NCBI GenBank assembly: GCA_002730875.1
Contig: PCBI01000006.1
Span: 66,044-130,043 of the forward strand
Direction: 5' to 3'
Source of the DNA: Spirochaetaceae bacterium
GTDB taxonomy: Bacteria > Spirochaetota > Leptospiria > Leptospirales > Leptonemataceae
DNA: 64,000 nucleotides
The notes under the pieces were generated by a model. That model did no database searches, had not been told where the DNA came from, and saw only the letters and a program-made list of their open reading frames with translations. Below are positions 56,624 to 64,000 of this stretch, piece after piece. How positions within the stretch are numbered: the stretch's first letter is position 1; every line of letters starts with the position of its first letter. The translations under genes and the position numbers were made by a program.

Positions 56624-57490
56624 CTATTCAGGAACGTTAAAGTATGAGACCATTTCATCCAGATGCCTGTGGAAACGAGTATCTGGATTCAATGGATCCA
56701 GCACCCACTTGCCGTCGGCCACCAGCATGTATAGATATTCTCCGGGGCGCAAGTGCAATCTAAGCCTGAAGACTCCATCCTCCCCTTTCTGAAAGAAGTG
56801 GGTTTCCGGATTCCAGTGGTTAAATTCGCCGACCAGCGAAAGGTTTTCAATGCTGCCCTGAAAAGTCCGTTGCTCCAGGATTCGGCTGTGTACAGCAAAT
56901 TCCACCAGTCGCTCCCGTCCCGGCTTCTTCTGCTTTAGCAGGCTAACACTGGCGAGTTCGTTGGGATACTCCCGATCAAGGAAGAAGGTGGAAATATATC
57001 CTCCCATACCATCATCCTTGCGATTGGGATGTGTCGGATCGTGCTGCCAGATTCCATCAACCTGGAACCGATATTCATAGTTGCGGACTCGATGACCCTT
57101 CTCCAGTTCGCGCACCGGAATCACCAGATAGTAGACCCCCTGCGCGTTGCGTTTCATAGGCACTGGCTTCCAGTTGGTAAAATCCCCGGCCAGGTGCACA
57201 TTGCGGGCCCTGTAGTCCTGATACGTGAACAGGATTCCGGTTCGGCCGGGGTTGGAGCTAACAGCATACTGCTCCCAGTCCAGCAAATGAATGTATTTAG
57301 GGGCGATGGACTTTCTCAGCTTCTTTAGATGGAAAGTGGTGTAGCTTTTGATCTGCTCGACGTCCGCCGTCTCCAGGCCGGACTGCTCGGAATTGTAGGA
57401 AACGATGCTTTCGGGAGCCCCGTTCAAGCCTGCCAGAGACAGGGTGGAAAAAAGAAAAATGAACTGTACAGCATTTCTGGGCTTTATCAT
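56624..57490 (-). CDS. Exported protein with two CBM48-like domains
   Basis: A 288-residue protein with a signal peptide (VQFIFLFSTLSLAGLNG). Two glycogen-binding-type Ig-like domains follow. The first, about 85-170, has VHLAGDFTNWKPVPMKRNAQG and YEYRFQVDGIWQHDPTHP; the second, about 200-285, has LSLVGEFNHWNPETHFF and YLYMLVADGKWVLDPLNPD. The G(D/E)FxxW and DPxxP hallmarks of CBM48/AMPK-beta domains are conserved in both. There is no catalytic domain. Being secreted, it is unlikely to bind cytoplasmic glycogen; a periplasmic glycan or protein ligand is more plausible. It may share a transcript with the M23 lipoprotein. Confidence 0.82.
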   Translation of the reverse strand: MIKPRNAVQFIFLFSTLSLAGLNGAPESIVSYNSEQSGLETADVEQIKSYTTFHLKKLRKSIAPKYIHLLDWEQYAVSSNPGRTGILFTYQDYRARNVHLAGDFTNWKPVPMKRNAQGVYYLVIPVRELEKGHRVRNYEYRFQVDGIWQHDPTHPNRKDDGMGGYISTFFLDREYPNELASVSLLKQKKPGRERLVEFAVHSRILEQRTFQGSIENLSLVGEFNHWNPETHFFQKGEDGVFRLRLHLRPGEYLYMLVADGKWVLDPLNPDTRFHRHLDEMVSYFNVPE

Positions 57491-57647
57491 ATGAGAATGT
57501 GTCCTTTTACAAAGCAGCTGACGTCCGCGCCCGAAGCGCTCTCAGGGAGCGCCGATTCCCGGTTTAAACGCACATTTTTTCACGGGCGCCACTGCTCTAT
57601 ATTGTCGATAATTCTACTGGAATCACTGAAGTAATTCTTCTACTATC

Positions 57648-60600
57648 ATGGCAGACACAGAAACAGGAGACAGCCGGAACGATCAGATTGAGGAGCTTCT
57701 ATCAGACCTGGACCGGGATCTGACCGAAGTAATCTCCCCTCTGGAAGATCAGTTCAAAGAAGATCTAATGGAGATCCGTGGAGAAGACCCGGATCTTCAG
57801 AGCATCGAACAGGGTATGGCATCCGGCGATGATCCTGAAGGCTCCAGCGCCGAATTCGACGATGACGGCCCCACCGGGGTGGATACGGATTCCGGCGACG
57901 ATCCGTTTGCGGGCATGGACCTGGGCGCCGAAGAAAGCGCCGGCGAAGCCCCGGAAGCAACGGGCGACGACATTCTGAGCGGACTGGACTTTTCGCAGGA
58001 CTCGGAGAGTGCGGAATCCGTCGAACCGATGGATACAGGCACATCCGACCAGGATATGGGTTTTTCCGACCTGGACGACCTCATGGGCGGCATGGGCGAC
58101 TCGGACGCAGGGGATATGGCTACCGGGCTGGATGCCGGCGAGGAGGATTCGGCGGGCGCTGATCTGGGTGATTTCGGCGATCTGGGCGACCTGGGCCTGG
58201 GAGAAACTTCCGACCAGGGTGACGCTACCCAGGCCACCGACGGCGGCCTGGATTCAGATACTTCCTTTGAAGACCTGACGGAACCTCTGCAAGCGGACAC
58301 CGGAGCCGGTGGCGATGACCCATTCGCCGATCTCGGCGACTTTGGAACCGGCAACACAGAAAGCGCGGAAGATCCTTTTGCCGATACCACCCTGGGCGAA
58401 GATCCCTTCGCGGATGCAGAGACCCTGAGCGGCGATAGCGCAGGAGACGATTTCGCAGCGGACCTGGGCGGTGCCGACTCAGGTGGCGCCGATGATTTTG
58501 CGGCGGACCTGGGCGGTGGCGATCTTGGCGCCGATGACTTTGGCGCAGATCTGGGCGGCGGCGATCTGGCAGCCAGCGACGATTTTGGTACAGATCTGGG
58601 CGGAGCCGACCTGGGCGGCGGAGATCTGAGCGCAGGCTCGGGAGACGATTTTGGCATGGATCTGGGCACCATGGACGACATGGGTCTGGAAAGCGCCGGC
58701 GAATCTGATACTCAGAGTTCCGCGGCCGGTGAAGAAGACCTGGGCGGACTGGAAGACCTGGGAAGCTTCTCCAGCGGAGACCTGGAAGAAATGGCCAGCC
58801 AGGCGCAGATGTCGACCGGCATCGGCGAAGAGTTCACCGATGAAGAACTGGCCACCATACGAACCGAAATTGTGGACTTTCCGCAGGAACTGCGAAAGGC
58901 CATCATTGATGCAGTAGTAAACGAAAAACTCTCTCATCCAGATCAACGAATGCTGATGAATATGATCGTGGATCAGGCCGATCCCGATCAAATCGCGGAT
59001 TTCCTGGAACCGCGCATGGGTTTTCGTCCGGACACCTCCCCGCCGGATGTGCGAAAAGACGGTGTCCCCATCATCTACGCCGACGAGTTCTCCCCGGAGG
59101 CTCTGGGACGAAGACGCCGTAGAGCCAAGATGATGCTTCTGGGTCTGGGCGGTGTGATTCTAGGCCTGATTGGCGTATTTGGCGGTCTGCTGCTCTATAG
59201 AAATCTATCTATCCAGGGTCTGTACGAGACTGGTCTGGAACGACTCCAGGACGCTCGGCGCGCCAGCCCGGATCAAAAGGCTGCTCTTGCTCAAGAAGCC
59301 GAAAGCTATTTTCAACGGGCTCTGGAAGCGGATGATGGAGTCTACGACGTAGAGTATCTGAACCGTTACGGAATCGCCTATTTAAAAGCCGGCTACTACG
59401 ACGAGGCATTCTACAAACTGTTTGGCAAAATCGAACCCGAATACGAATGGAATGATCCGGCCTTTCGTGCTCCTTTAATCAATGTTGCGGAAAACTCCCG
59501 CTGGTATGGCCCGAAAGAAAGAAAAGAAGGCTTCCAGAGTACTTTCGTGGACAAGGACAAGACTCCACGCACTGTAGAAATCCCTGGCGCCTACATTGTT
59601 TCCCGCCTGCGGGACCGGGAAATGGACCGTCAGAACCTGATGGCTCTGGGTCGTTTCCATTCGCATAACTCGAGACGATTCCTTTCTACGCCGGAAGGCC
59701 AGAAGTACAAGAACGACCAACTGGGAATTGATTACTATCGGTTGATTACCACTTTATTGAACCTGCCCGACGATGCGGAAGCTCTGGCAGGTATCGGCAA
59801 GATACACTACAACCGGGAAGAGTACGGAGCGGCCGCCCGAAAGTATAACGAGATCCTGGAAACGCACCCGGCCCAGATAGAAGGTCATGCAGGACTGATC
59901 AATACCTACATTGAGCTCTGGAAGAAGGACGGGGATCCCAGATTCGTCATCGCGCGACATAGAGAAGCCCGGCGCCTGGGCCTGGAAGAAGAACTACCGA
60001 TTTACGTGCTTACCAAGCTGGCCGGCTTCTACATCGATCTGGACCCTACCGATCTTCGCATCAAGTACCAGGTAGATCCGGTAGATGCGGTTTCGGGCTA
60101 CGATCTCGATCAGAACGTGGTTCACTTACTCAAGATCGTCTTTGATAAAGAAGAAACGCGGGACGAAGAAACCATTCAGGGCTCCGAATACGGCGAAGGA
60201 TTCTACCAGCGCGGTCGTTATCTTCTGGCCAAAGACGAAAGCGCCCGTGCCATGCGCCAGTTCGAAAATGCAGTGCGCACCGATCCCTGGCATTATCCGG
60301 CGCTCACATCCATGGGGGAGTATTATCAGTCCGTTCTGGATTTCTCCCGCGCCGAGCAGTATTATCGCGCAGCCCTGCAAACCTACGAAGCTCACCGGGA
60401 CGACTACGGAAATAGACCGGAAGATGAAACCCTGATGGAGGGCGACATCGGCAAGATCTACTTTAACATTGGTTCTCTACTATACTTGCAGAACGCCGGC
60501 GGTTCGGACCCTACCCTGATGCCCCGGGCGCGCATCTATCCATTCCGAGCCGAACGAGCAGAAACCGAAGAAACGCAAAAGCGAAGGCAACAACTCCTGC

Positions 60601-61205
60601 AGGCAGCGGATTATTTTGACACCGCCCTGGAAAAGGACCTGGAAGATGAGCAGGCCATAGCCCAGGCGCATTACCGAAAAGGATGGATTCGCTACATGGG
60701 CGCCGATTTCGAATCGGCGCTGGAGGAGTGGAACAAACTGGATTCCAGCTACGAGGCGGTGCATGACGATCGTTCCATCCTGATGGGAAGAGCCAACGCA
60801 GCCTATCATGAAGACCAGCTGGGCTACAGTCTGGGAAACTATCTCAAGCTAAAAGATGAACTGGAAGATGAAGCGATGCGCATCTCCAGTCCAGATCCGC
60901 AGAATCGCTCACACCGACTTGTATACGAACAATTGACGCAGGTCTATAACAACCTGGGTGCAGTATATGAGAAACAGTACATGGAGAAGAAGGAAGCCGG
61001 AGCGTCCCAGAACGTACTGAACGATCTCCAGGAACAGGCCATGAGCCATTACTGGAAATCGGTGGAAACAGCAGGTCTGGTGGATCTTCCAGCAGAGATT
61101 CCGCGACAGAACATTCAGCTAAGCTTTCCGCGAAGCGGCGAACGAGAGCCTCTTCTGGATGAATGGCTGAATCCTATGCTTGAGAAAACGGATCCACCAG
61201 AATAG
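57648..61205 (+). CDS. Large acidic-repeat / TM / TPR protein
   Basis: A 1185-residue protein in three parts. Residues 1-400 are extremely rich in Asp, Gly, Ala and Glu, with degenerate repeats around DDFGxDLGGxDLG at about 270-345. After a folded-looking stretch (about 395-465, FTDEELATIRTEIVDFPQELRKAI) and basic RRRRRAK comes one TM helix (about 492-515, MLLGLGGVILGLIGVFGGLLLY). The remainder is a chain of TPR-like helical pairs (AESYFQRALEADDGVYDVEYLNRYGIAYLKAG is typical). By the positive-inside rule the acidic part is cytoplasmic and the TPRs periplasmic. It may scaffold an envelope or motility complex; no partner is identified. No strong ribosome site precedes the ATG. Confidence 0.78.
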   Translation: MADTETGDSRNDQIEELLSDLDRDLTEVISPLEDQFKEDLMEIRGEDPDLQSIEQGMASGDDPEGSSAEFDDDGPTGVDTDSGDDPFAGMDLGAEESAGEAPEATGDDILSGLDFSQDSESAESVEPMDTGTSDQDMGFSDLDDLMGGMGDSDAGDMATGLDAGEEDSAGADLGDFGDLGDLGLGETSDQGDATQATDGGLDSDTSFEDLTEPLQADTGAGGDDPFADLGDFGTGNTESAEDPFADTTLGEDPFADAETLSGDSAGDDFAADLGGADSGGADDFAADLGGGDLGADDFGADLGGGDLAASDDFGTDLGGADLGGGDLSAGSGDDFGMDLGTMDDMGLESAGESDTQSSAAGEEDLGGLEDLGSFSSGDLEEMASQAQMSTGIGEEFTDEELATIRTEIVDFPQELRKAIIDAVVNEKLSHPDQRMLMNMIVDQADPDQIADFLEPRMGFRPDTSPPDVRKDGVPIIYADEFSPEALGRRRRRAKMMLLGLGGVILGLIGVFGGLLLYRNLSIQGLYETGLERLQDARRASPDQKAALAQEAESYFQRALEADDGVYDVEYLNRYGIAYLKAGYYDEAFYKLFGKIEPEYEWNDPAFRAPLINVAENSRWYGPKERKEGFQSTFVDKDKTPRTVEIPGAYIVSRLRDREMDRQNLMALGRFHSHNSRRFLSTPEGQKYKNDQLGIDYYRLITTLLNLPDDAEALAGIGKIHYNREEYGAAARKYNEILETHPAQIEGHAGLINTYIELWKKDGDPRFVIARHREARRLGLEEELPIYVLTKLAGFYIDLDPTDLRIKYQVDPVDAVSGYDLDQNVVHLLKIVFDKEETRDEETIQGSEYGEGFYQRGRYLLAKDESARAMRQFENAVRTDPWHYPALTSMGEYYQSVLDFSRAEQYYRAALQTYEAHRDDYGNRPEDETLMEGDIGKIYFNIGSLLYLQNAGGSDPTLMPRARIYPFRAERAETEETQKRRQQLLQAADYFDTALEKDLEDEQAIAQAHYRKGWIRYMGADFESALEEWNKLDSSYEAVHDDRSILMGRANAAYHEDQLGYSLGNYLKLKDELEDEAMRISSPDPQNRSHRLVYEQLTQVYNNLGAVYEKQYMEKKEAGASQNVLNDLQEQAMSHYWKSVETAGLVDLPAEIPRQNIQLSFPRSGEREPLLDEWLNPMLEKTDPPE

Positions 61206-61233
61206 ATTGGAACGGATTGATACTGCGGACATT

Positions 61234-61293
61234 GCTGGAGCTTTGCTGGAGCTTTGCTGGAGCTTTGCTGGAGCTTTGCTGGAGCTTTGCTGG
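61234..61293. repeat. 11-bp tandem repeat after the TPR gene
   Basis: Five perfect copies of GCTGGAGCTTT (61234-61288) plus a five-base partial copy, starting 28 bases after the TPR gene's stop. The rest of the gap to the convergent glycosyltransferase gene has no visible feature. Confidence 0.95.
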
Positions 61294-61384
61294 CTTCATC
61301 GCAAACCAGATTGGCCGCAACGGATCCCCATCGCCTCGGAGTAACGTGGCTTTCTGGGATCCCGGGCCAGGGCAGGCCACGAGC

Positions 61385-62230
61385 CTATTTCTGCGCGGCC
61401 AACTTCTGTTCTTTTCTCTTCTGACGGTTTACTTTTATAGATCGGAAGAACGTCTTCAGATAGAATCCGTACAGGGCAAACCAGCGAATCAAATTCATGG
61501 GACGAATTAAGGTGCGCCACAGCCAGCTTAAGCCACGGACCTGAAAGTAATCCGGGGCTTTCTTTTCCATTCCCGAAAGAATATCAAAAGCTCCATCTAC
61601 ACCGATCACTACAGCCGTGGACAGACTCTGAATGTTTTCCCGTGTCCAGAGTTCTTGAATGGGGAATCCCATACCCACAAAAATAATGTCCGGAGAAGAC
61701 TTACGCAGTGATTCTTTGATGCGTTCCCCTCTTTCTTGATTGAAGTAACCGCCCTGACGGCCGATAATTCGCACACCGGGGAAGCTCCGGGTAAGGTTCA
61801 GAAATACCTTTTCCAGGTATTCCATGCGCGAACCAAGCAGGTAGATGGTGAATTCACGCTTCACGCTCAGTCGGATCACGTCCATAAGAAAGGCAATCAT
61901 GGGGATACGCTCTTTCAAAGGCGTGCCCAGCTTTTGAGCGGCCCAGGGCAATCCGGCTCCGTCCGCCAGTATCATGGCGCTGTCACGAGCAATGAAGGAG
62001 TGCTTCTTTCCGGGCCGAATTTGCATCAGCTTCACCGGGTCGGCAAAGAAAACGAAATGGGGACCATCCTTGCGCTCCACCATGTCCATAATGCAGGCCA
62101 CGGCTTCATCCCGGTCCACGTTATCCACCGGTACATCCAGCAAATCCACCTTCTCTAAAGAAGAGAGATCGATGCTCTTGTAATCCAGGAGGTAATCCCT
62201 GTCCTCCCTGGCGGATGCATATGGCTTCAC
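61385..62230 (-). CDS. WecG/TagA/CpsF-family glycosyltransferase
   Basis: About 281 residues of glycosyltransferase family 26. Typical stretches are VDNVDRDEAVACIMDM, HFVFFADPVKLMQIR, ARDSAMILADGAGLPWAAQKLG, IYLLGSRMEYLEKV and PDIIFVGMGFPIQELW with GVDGAFDILSG. Relatives transfer N-acetylmannosamine or its acid to a lipid-linked sugar for teichoic acid, enterobacterial common antigen or capsule. A GTG at 62230 is chosen because AAAGGAG lies five bases upstream, inside the longer open frame that starts with ATG at 62245. No other polysaccharide gene is adjacent. Confidence 0.88.
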   Translation of the reverse strand: MKPYASAREDRDYLLDYKSIDLSSLEKVDLLDVPVDNVDRDEAVACIMDMVERKDGPHFVFFADPVKLMQIRPGKKHSFIARDSAMILADGAGLPWAAQKLGTPLKERIPMIAFLMDVIRLSVKREFTIYLLGSRMEYLEKVFLNLTRSFPGVRIIGRQGGYFNQERGERIKESLRKSSPDIIFVGMGFPIQELWTRENIQSLSTAVVIGVDGAFDILSGMEKKAPDYFQVRGLSWLWRTLIRPMNLIRWFALYGFYLKTFFRSIKVNRQKRKEQKLAAQK

Positions 62231-62235
62231 GGTTG

Positions 62236-62242
62236 CTCCTTT
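62236..62242 (-). promoter_or_regulatory. Ribosome site fixing the glycosyltransferase start
   Basis: AAAGGAG on the minus strand, five bases before a GTG at 62230. It lies after the ATG at 62245, so that upstream ATG is unlikely to be the real start. Confidence 0.6.
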
Positions 62243-62410
62243 CATTTTCTGACCCTCGGCGTGCTACGCCTCAATTATGTCTCCATCTGGCAAATGCCGT
62301 TTCAATAATACAGCAAATTTTTGCCGTTTAATGAAAAATCCCCGGCAAGCGCTGACCCGCCTCGTTCGGGCCTATGAGCCCGGGTTTTCGCTTCTATGGA
62401 GCGGCAGATT

Positions 62411-63298
62411 CTATGTATCCAGGTGCAGGCTCCGCAGGGAATCGTCCCATTGCCGCGCACCGTCGGCTCCCGGCCCTGAATTCATGACAGATCCGATCAC
62501 AGCCGGAACGAAGGCGCGGGTGTTCCAGCCCCTGGTCTGAATACCTTTTGCGAGTTCAGCCCAGTTTTCGGGATTCAGTCCTCCAATCATCACAACGGAG
62601 AAAGGCCGGCTTCGCTCCTCAAATTGCGAAACAACCTTTGATTCGGCGATGATTTCCAGGGCTTGCTCGGGCCCCAGAGGATCATTTTGATCACTGGATT
62701 TGGTTTTGGAACCGGTAGCAAAAACCGGTCCAAGGGCAATATAGGACCAAACGCTACCCCTGCTTTCTTTGCCGAAAGGAGACTCATCGGGCTCCATGGC
62801 CCGCCGGAACTGATCCAGATTGTGCGTGGAGCAGCCCGCAATTCCGCCAGAATCCAGGATTTGCTGCAGCATTGCCTGCTCCCGGGAACTCAACGATTCC
62901 AGATCCGATTGGCCCAGATGTATTCCGCAGAACCAGTCCGAGTGATGCCAGGCCAATTCCAGAAAGTCGTTTGCGATTATGGCCGGTCGACCGAACCACC
63001 GGTTTGGATGGCCGCCCATGGAGCCAGTGGCGGCGGAGGTAGAATCGGGTTGATCGGCGGAATCAGATTCAGCGATCGGCGCCTGCATCGGCAAAGGTTC
63101 CATCCAGACAGCATGCAATTTCTCGGCCAGAGCCGCATACTCCTGCGCCGACACCCCTTTGGCCCGTAATTGAAACGGACCCCAGCCCAGGGTTTTCCAT
63201 TCCAGAATCACCTCTTCCGGGGCTACGCTACGGGCCTGACAGGCATCCAGGTCCAGGATGGGATAAATGCCAGCCGGGAAATGGGGGTTTTTCATCAT
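62411..63298 (-). CDS. thiE: Thiamine-phosphate synthase-like protein
   Basis: A 295-residue TIM-barrel protein. ThiE joins the pyrimidine and thiazole parts to thiamine phosphate. Landmarks: IYPILDLDACQ at strand 1, FQLRAKGVSAQEY, IIANDFLELA, CGIHLGQSDLES (phosphate and Mg site), GIAGCSTHNLDQF, YIALGPVFATGSKTK, and VVMIGGLNPEN. It is longer than typical ThiE (about 210-220) owing to a polar insert of about 35 residues after AVWMEPLP and a C-terminal extension. The start overlaps the thiS stop by four bases, supporting a thiamine role. TenI-like function is possible. Confidence 0.85.
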   Translation of the reverse strand: MMKNPHFPAGIYPILDLDACQARSVAPEEVILEWKTLGWGPFQLRAKGVSAQEYAALAEKLHAVWMEPLPMQAPIAESDSADQPDSTSAATGSMGGHPNRWFGRPAIIANDFLELAWHHSDWFCGIHLGQSDLESLSSREQAMLQQILDSGGIAGCSTHNLDQFRRAMEPDESPFGKESRGSVWSYIALGPVFATGSKTKSSDQNDPLGPEQALEIIAESKVVSQFEERSRPFSVVMIGGLNPENWAELAKGIQTRGWNTRAFVPAVIGSVMNSGPGADGARQWDDSLRSLHLDT

Positions 63299-63486
63299 CC
63301 CCCTCCTACGAATCGAATGATCTCCAGCTTGTCTTCATCGCTCAGAGCGGTGCTGTCCCAGCTTTCTCGCCGTACAATCTCACCGTTTCTTTCTACAGCC
63401 ACGGTTCCAGGATCCAGTCCCAGGGATTGTATGAACTCCAGTAAACTTGATACCTCTACCGAGCGGTTTTCTCCATTTACTATCAT
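63295..63486 (-). CDS. thiS: Sulfur carrier protein ThiS
   Basis: A 63-residue ubiquitin-like sulfur carrier: it starts IVNGENRSVEVSSLLEFIQ and ends in the required Gly-Gly (FVGGG), whose C-terminus is thiocarboxylated for thiazole synthesis. VAVERNGEIVRRESW is the typical middle. It overlaps thiE by four bases (ATGA). A TATAGT lies only three bases before the ATG, so a very short leader is possible. No TPP riboswitch is visible in the 107 bases upstream. Confidence 0.93.
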   Translation of the reverse strand: MIVNGENRSVEVSSLLEFIQSLGLDPGTVAVERNGEIVRRESWDSTALSDEDKLEIIRFVGGG

Positions 63487-63593
63487 CTAACTATAATCAA
63501 TGACACCACCGGGGCGGGCAGCAATACAAAATTGTTGCCCAACACTGTTCGGTACACATATTTGACTGATCGTTACAAGCTATAGAGGAACGC

Positions 63594-64000
63594 ATGCGTA
63601 TCAAGGCAGTCAATACCACTGGAATCATTTTTGTTCTACTCATATCTTTGGGGCTGACTCCCCTGGGCGGCGAGGAGCCGGCTCCAGACAATCAGCCCAC
63701 CGAACAGTCCGCGCCGGAAGCGGCAGAGACCGCGGAGCAAGAGCAACCCCCGGAGGGGCAAGAATCCTCCGGCTCGGTATGGAGCTTGCTGGTAAAGGGC
63801 GGCTATACAATGATCGGCCTTTTGCTCATATCCACGATCATCGCAGCTTTCGCCCTTGAAAGGTACTTCTTCTTTAGAAGAAATAAACTCTATACCAAAG
63901 GTTATTATGATCGGATTCGAGCCGCCCTGGATTCCGGCGGTCTGGACGCCCTGGCAAAGGAGATTCAAGACGACGACTTATTCCTCAGTCGCATACTGCG
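63594..64000 (+). CDS. ExbB/TolQ/MotA-type proton channel protein, 3' truncated by window end
   Basis: Only the first about 135 codons are in the window. A signal peptide (TTGIIFVLLISLGLTPLGG) leads into about 35 residues rich in Pro, Glu and Gln, then SVWSLLVKGGYTMIGLLLIS and TIIAAFALERYFFFRR, which is the TM1 and following region of ExbB/TolQ-family subunits. The family uses proton flow across the inner membrane to drive TonB-, Tol- or flagellar-type work. A cleavable signal plus acidic linker before TM1 occurs in some ExbB proteins. AGAGGA four bases before the ATG supports the start. It diverges from thiS. Confidence 0.85.
   Translation, partial: MRIKAVNTTGIIFVLLISLGLTPLGGEEPAPDNQPTEQSAPEAAETAEQEQPPEGQESSGSVWSLLVKGGYTMIGLLLISTIIAAFALERYFFFRRNKLYTKGYYDRIRAALDSGGLDALAKEIQDDDLFLSRIL

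Noticed and set aside
57797-58681. A 294-codon minus-strand open frame, Ser/Pro/Ala-rich
   Set aside because: It is exactly antisense to the acidic repeats of the TPR gene, and its composition is the complement of that low-complexity sequence. No start context or domain supports it.
62367-62388. An intrinsic terminator (CGGGC/GCCCG hairpin followed by TTTT)
   Set aside because: The T-run is on the plus strand, where no upstream gene is transcribed towards it; on the minus strand, where thiE ends, there is no T-run.
63487-63593. A TPP riboswitch before thiS
   Set aside because: The conserved CUGAGA and GAUNUGG-type segments are not present in the 107 bases upstream.

Overview
This window is bacterial chromosome of about 54% GC by eye, densely packed with housekeeping and envelope genes. 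Several features suggest a spirochaete of the order Leptospirales (Turneriella- or Leptonema-like). These are relaxed lipoprotein signal motifs ending in YNC, GYC, PYC, TGC or AGC, several secreted or lipidated beta-rich and TPR proteins, an outer-membrane barrel protein, a FapA/DUF342 protein and many tightly packed genes. The assignment is an inference from gene content and was not tested by any search. I see no rRNA, tRNA, CRISPR array, transposon or phage gene. No gap between genes exceeds 300 bases.

Layout. Positions 52-7755 (minus strand) hold one compact unit: a sensor-like membrane protein, a STAS/zinc-ribbon protein, MurJ, an aldehyde dehydrogenase, a beta-propeller glycosidase-like protein and an SH3 lipoprotein. 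Positions 7844-11213 (plus) hold HisZ, PurA and a two-TM protein with a very close promoter. Positions 11251-14537 (minus) hold a chemoreceptor and an amino acid permease with an acidic tail. After a lipoprotein (14735-15952) comes a divergent flavodoxin/TetR pair with a striking inverted-repeat control region. IlvH and SppA diverge at 18.1 kb. SppA overlaps a HEAT/SH3-type gene, which is followed by the complete Na+-NQR operon nqrABCDEF (21476-27501), a tandem-hairpin terminator and the flavin transferase ApbE. NqrM, the NQR iron-site assembly factor, lies nearby on the opposite strand (29174-29371), so the whole sodium-pump assembly set is within 8 kb.

Positions 29479-36671 hold a peptidase-MA/propeller/barrel protein, a divergent AsmA-like protein, a small lipoprotein, an XRE regulator and a CDP-alcohol phosphatidyltransferase. 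recA-argC (36923-39084) follow. Next come a Ser/Thr kinase, TrkA and TrkH (minus), the bifunctional (p)ppGpp enzyme Rel (plus), a methyltransferase preceded by a 25-bp tandem repeat, FapA and AroA (minus), HisI (plus), and then HemB, a FecR-domain protein, acetoacetyl-CoA synthetase, an M23 lipoprotein and a tandem CBM48 protein (all minus). A 1185-residue acidic/TM/TPR protein (57648-61205, plus) is followed by an 11-bp tandem repeat, a WecG/TagA glycosyltransferase and ThiE/ThiS (minus). The window ends inside an ExbB/TolQ/MotA-type proton-channel gene.

Most observations worth a second look concern control and architecture rather than a foreign island: the inverted quasi-duplicated flavodoxin/TetR control region, a signal segment encoded inside the end of sppA, the sensor/STAS/MurJ gene cluster, several short tandem repeats, and three unrelated lipoproteins that share the mature N-terminus CKED.
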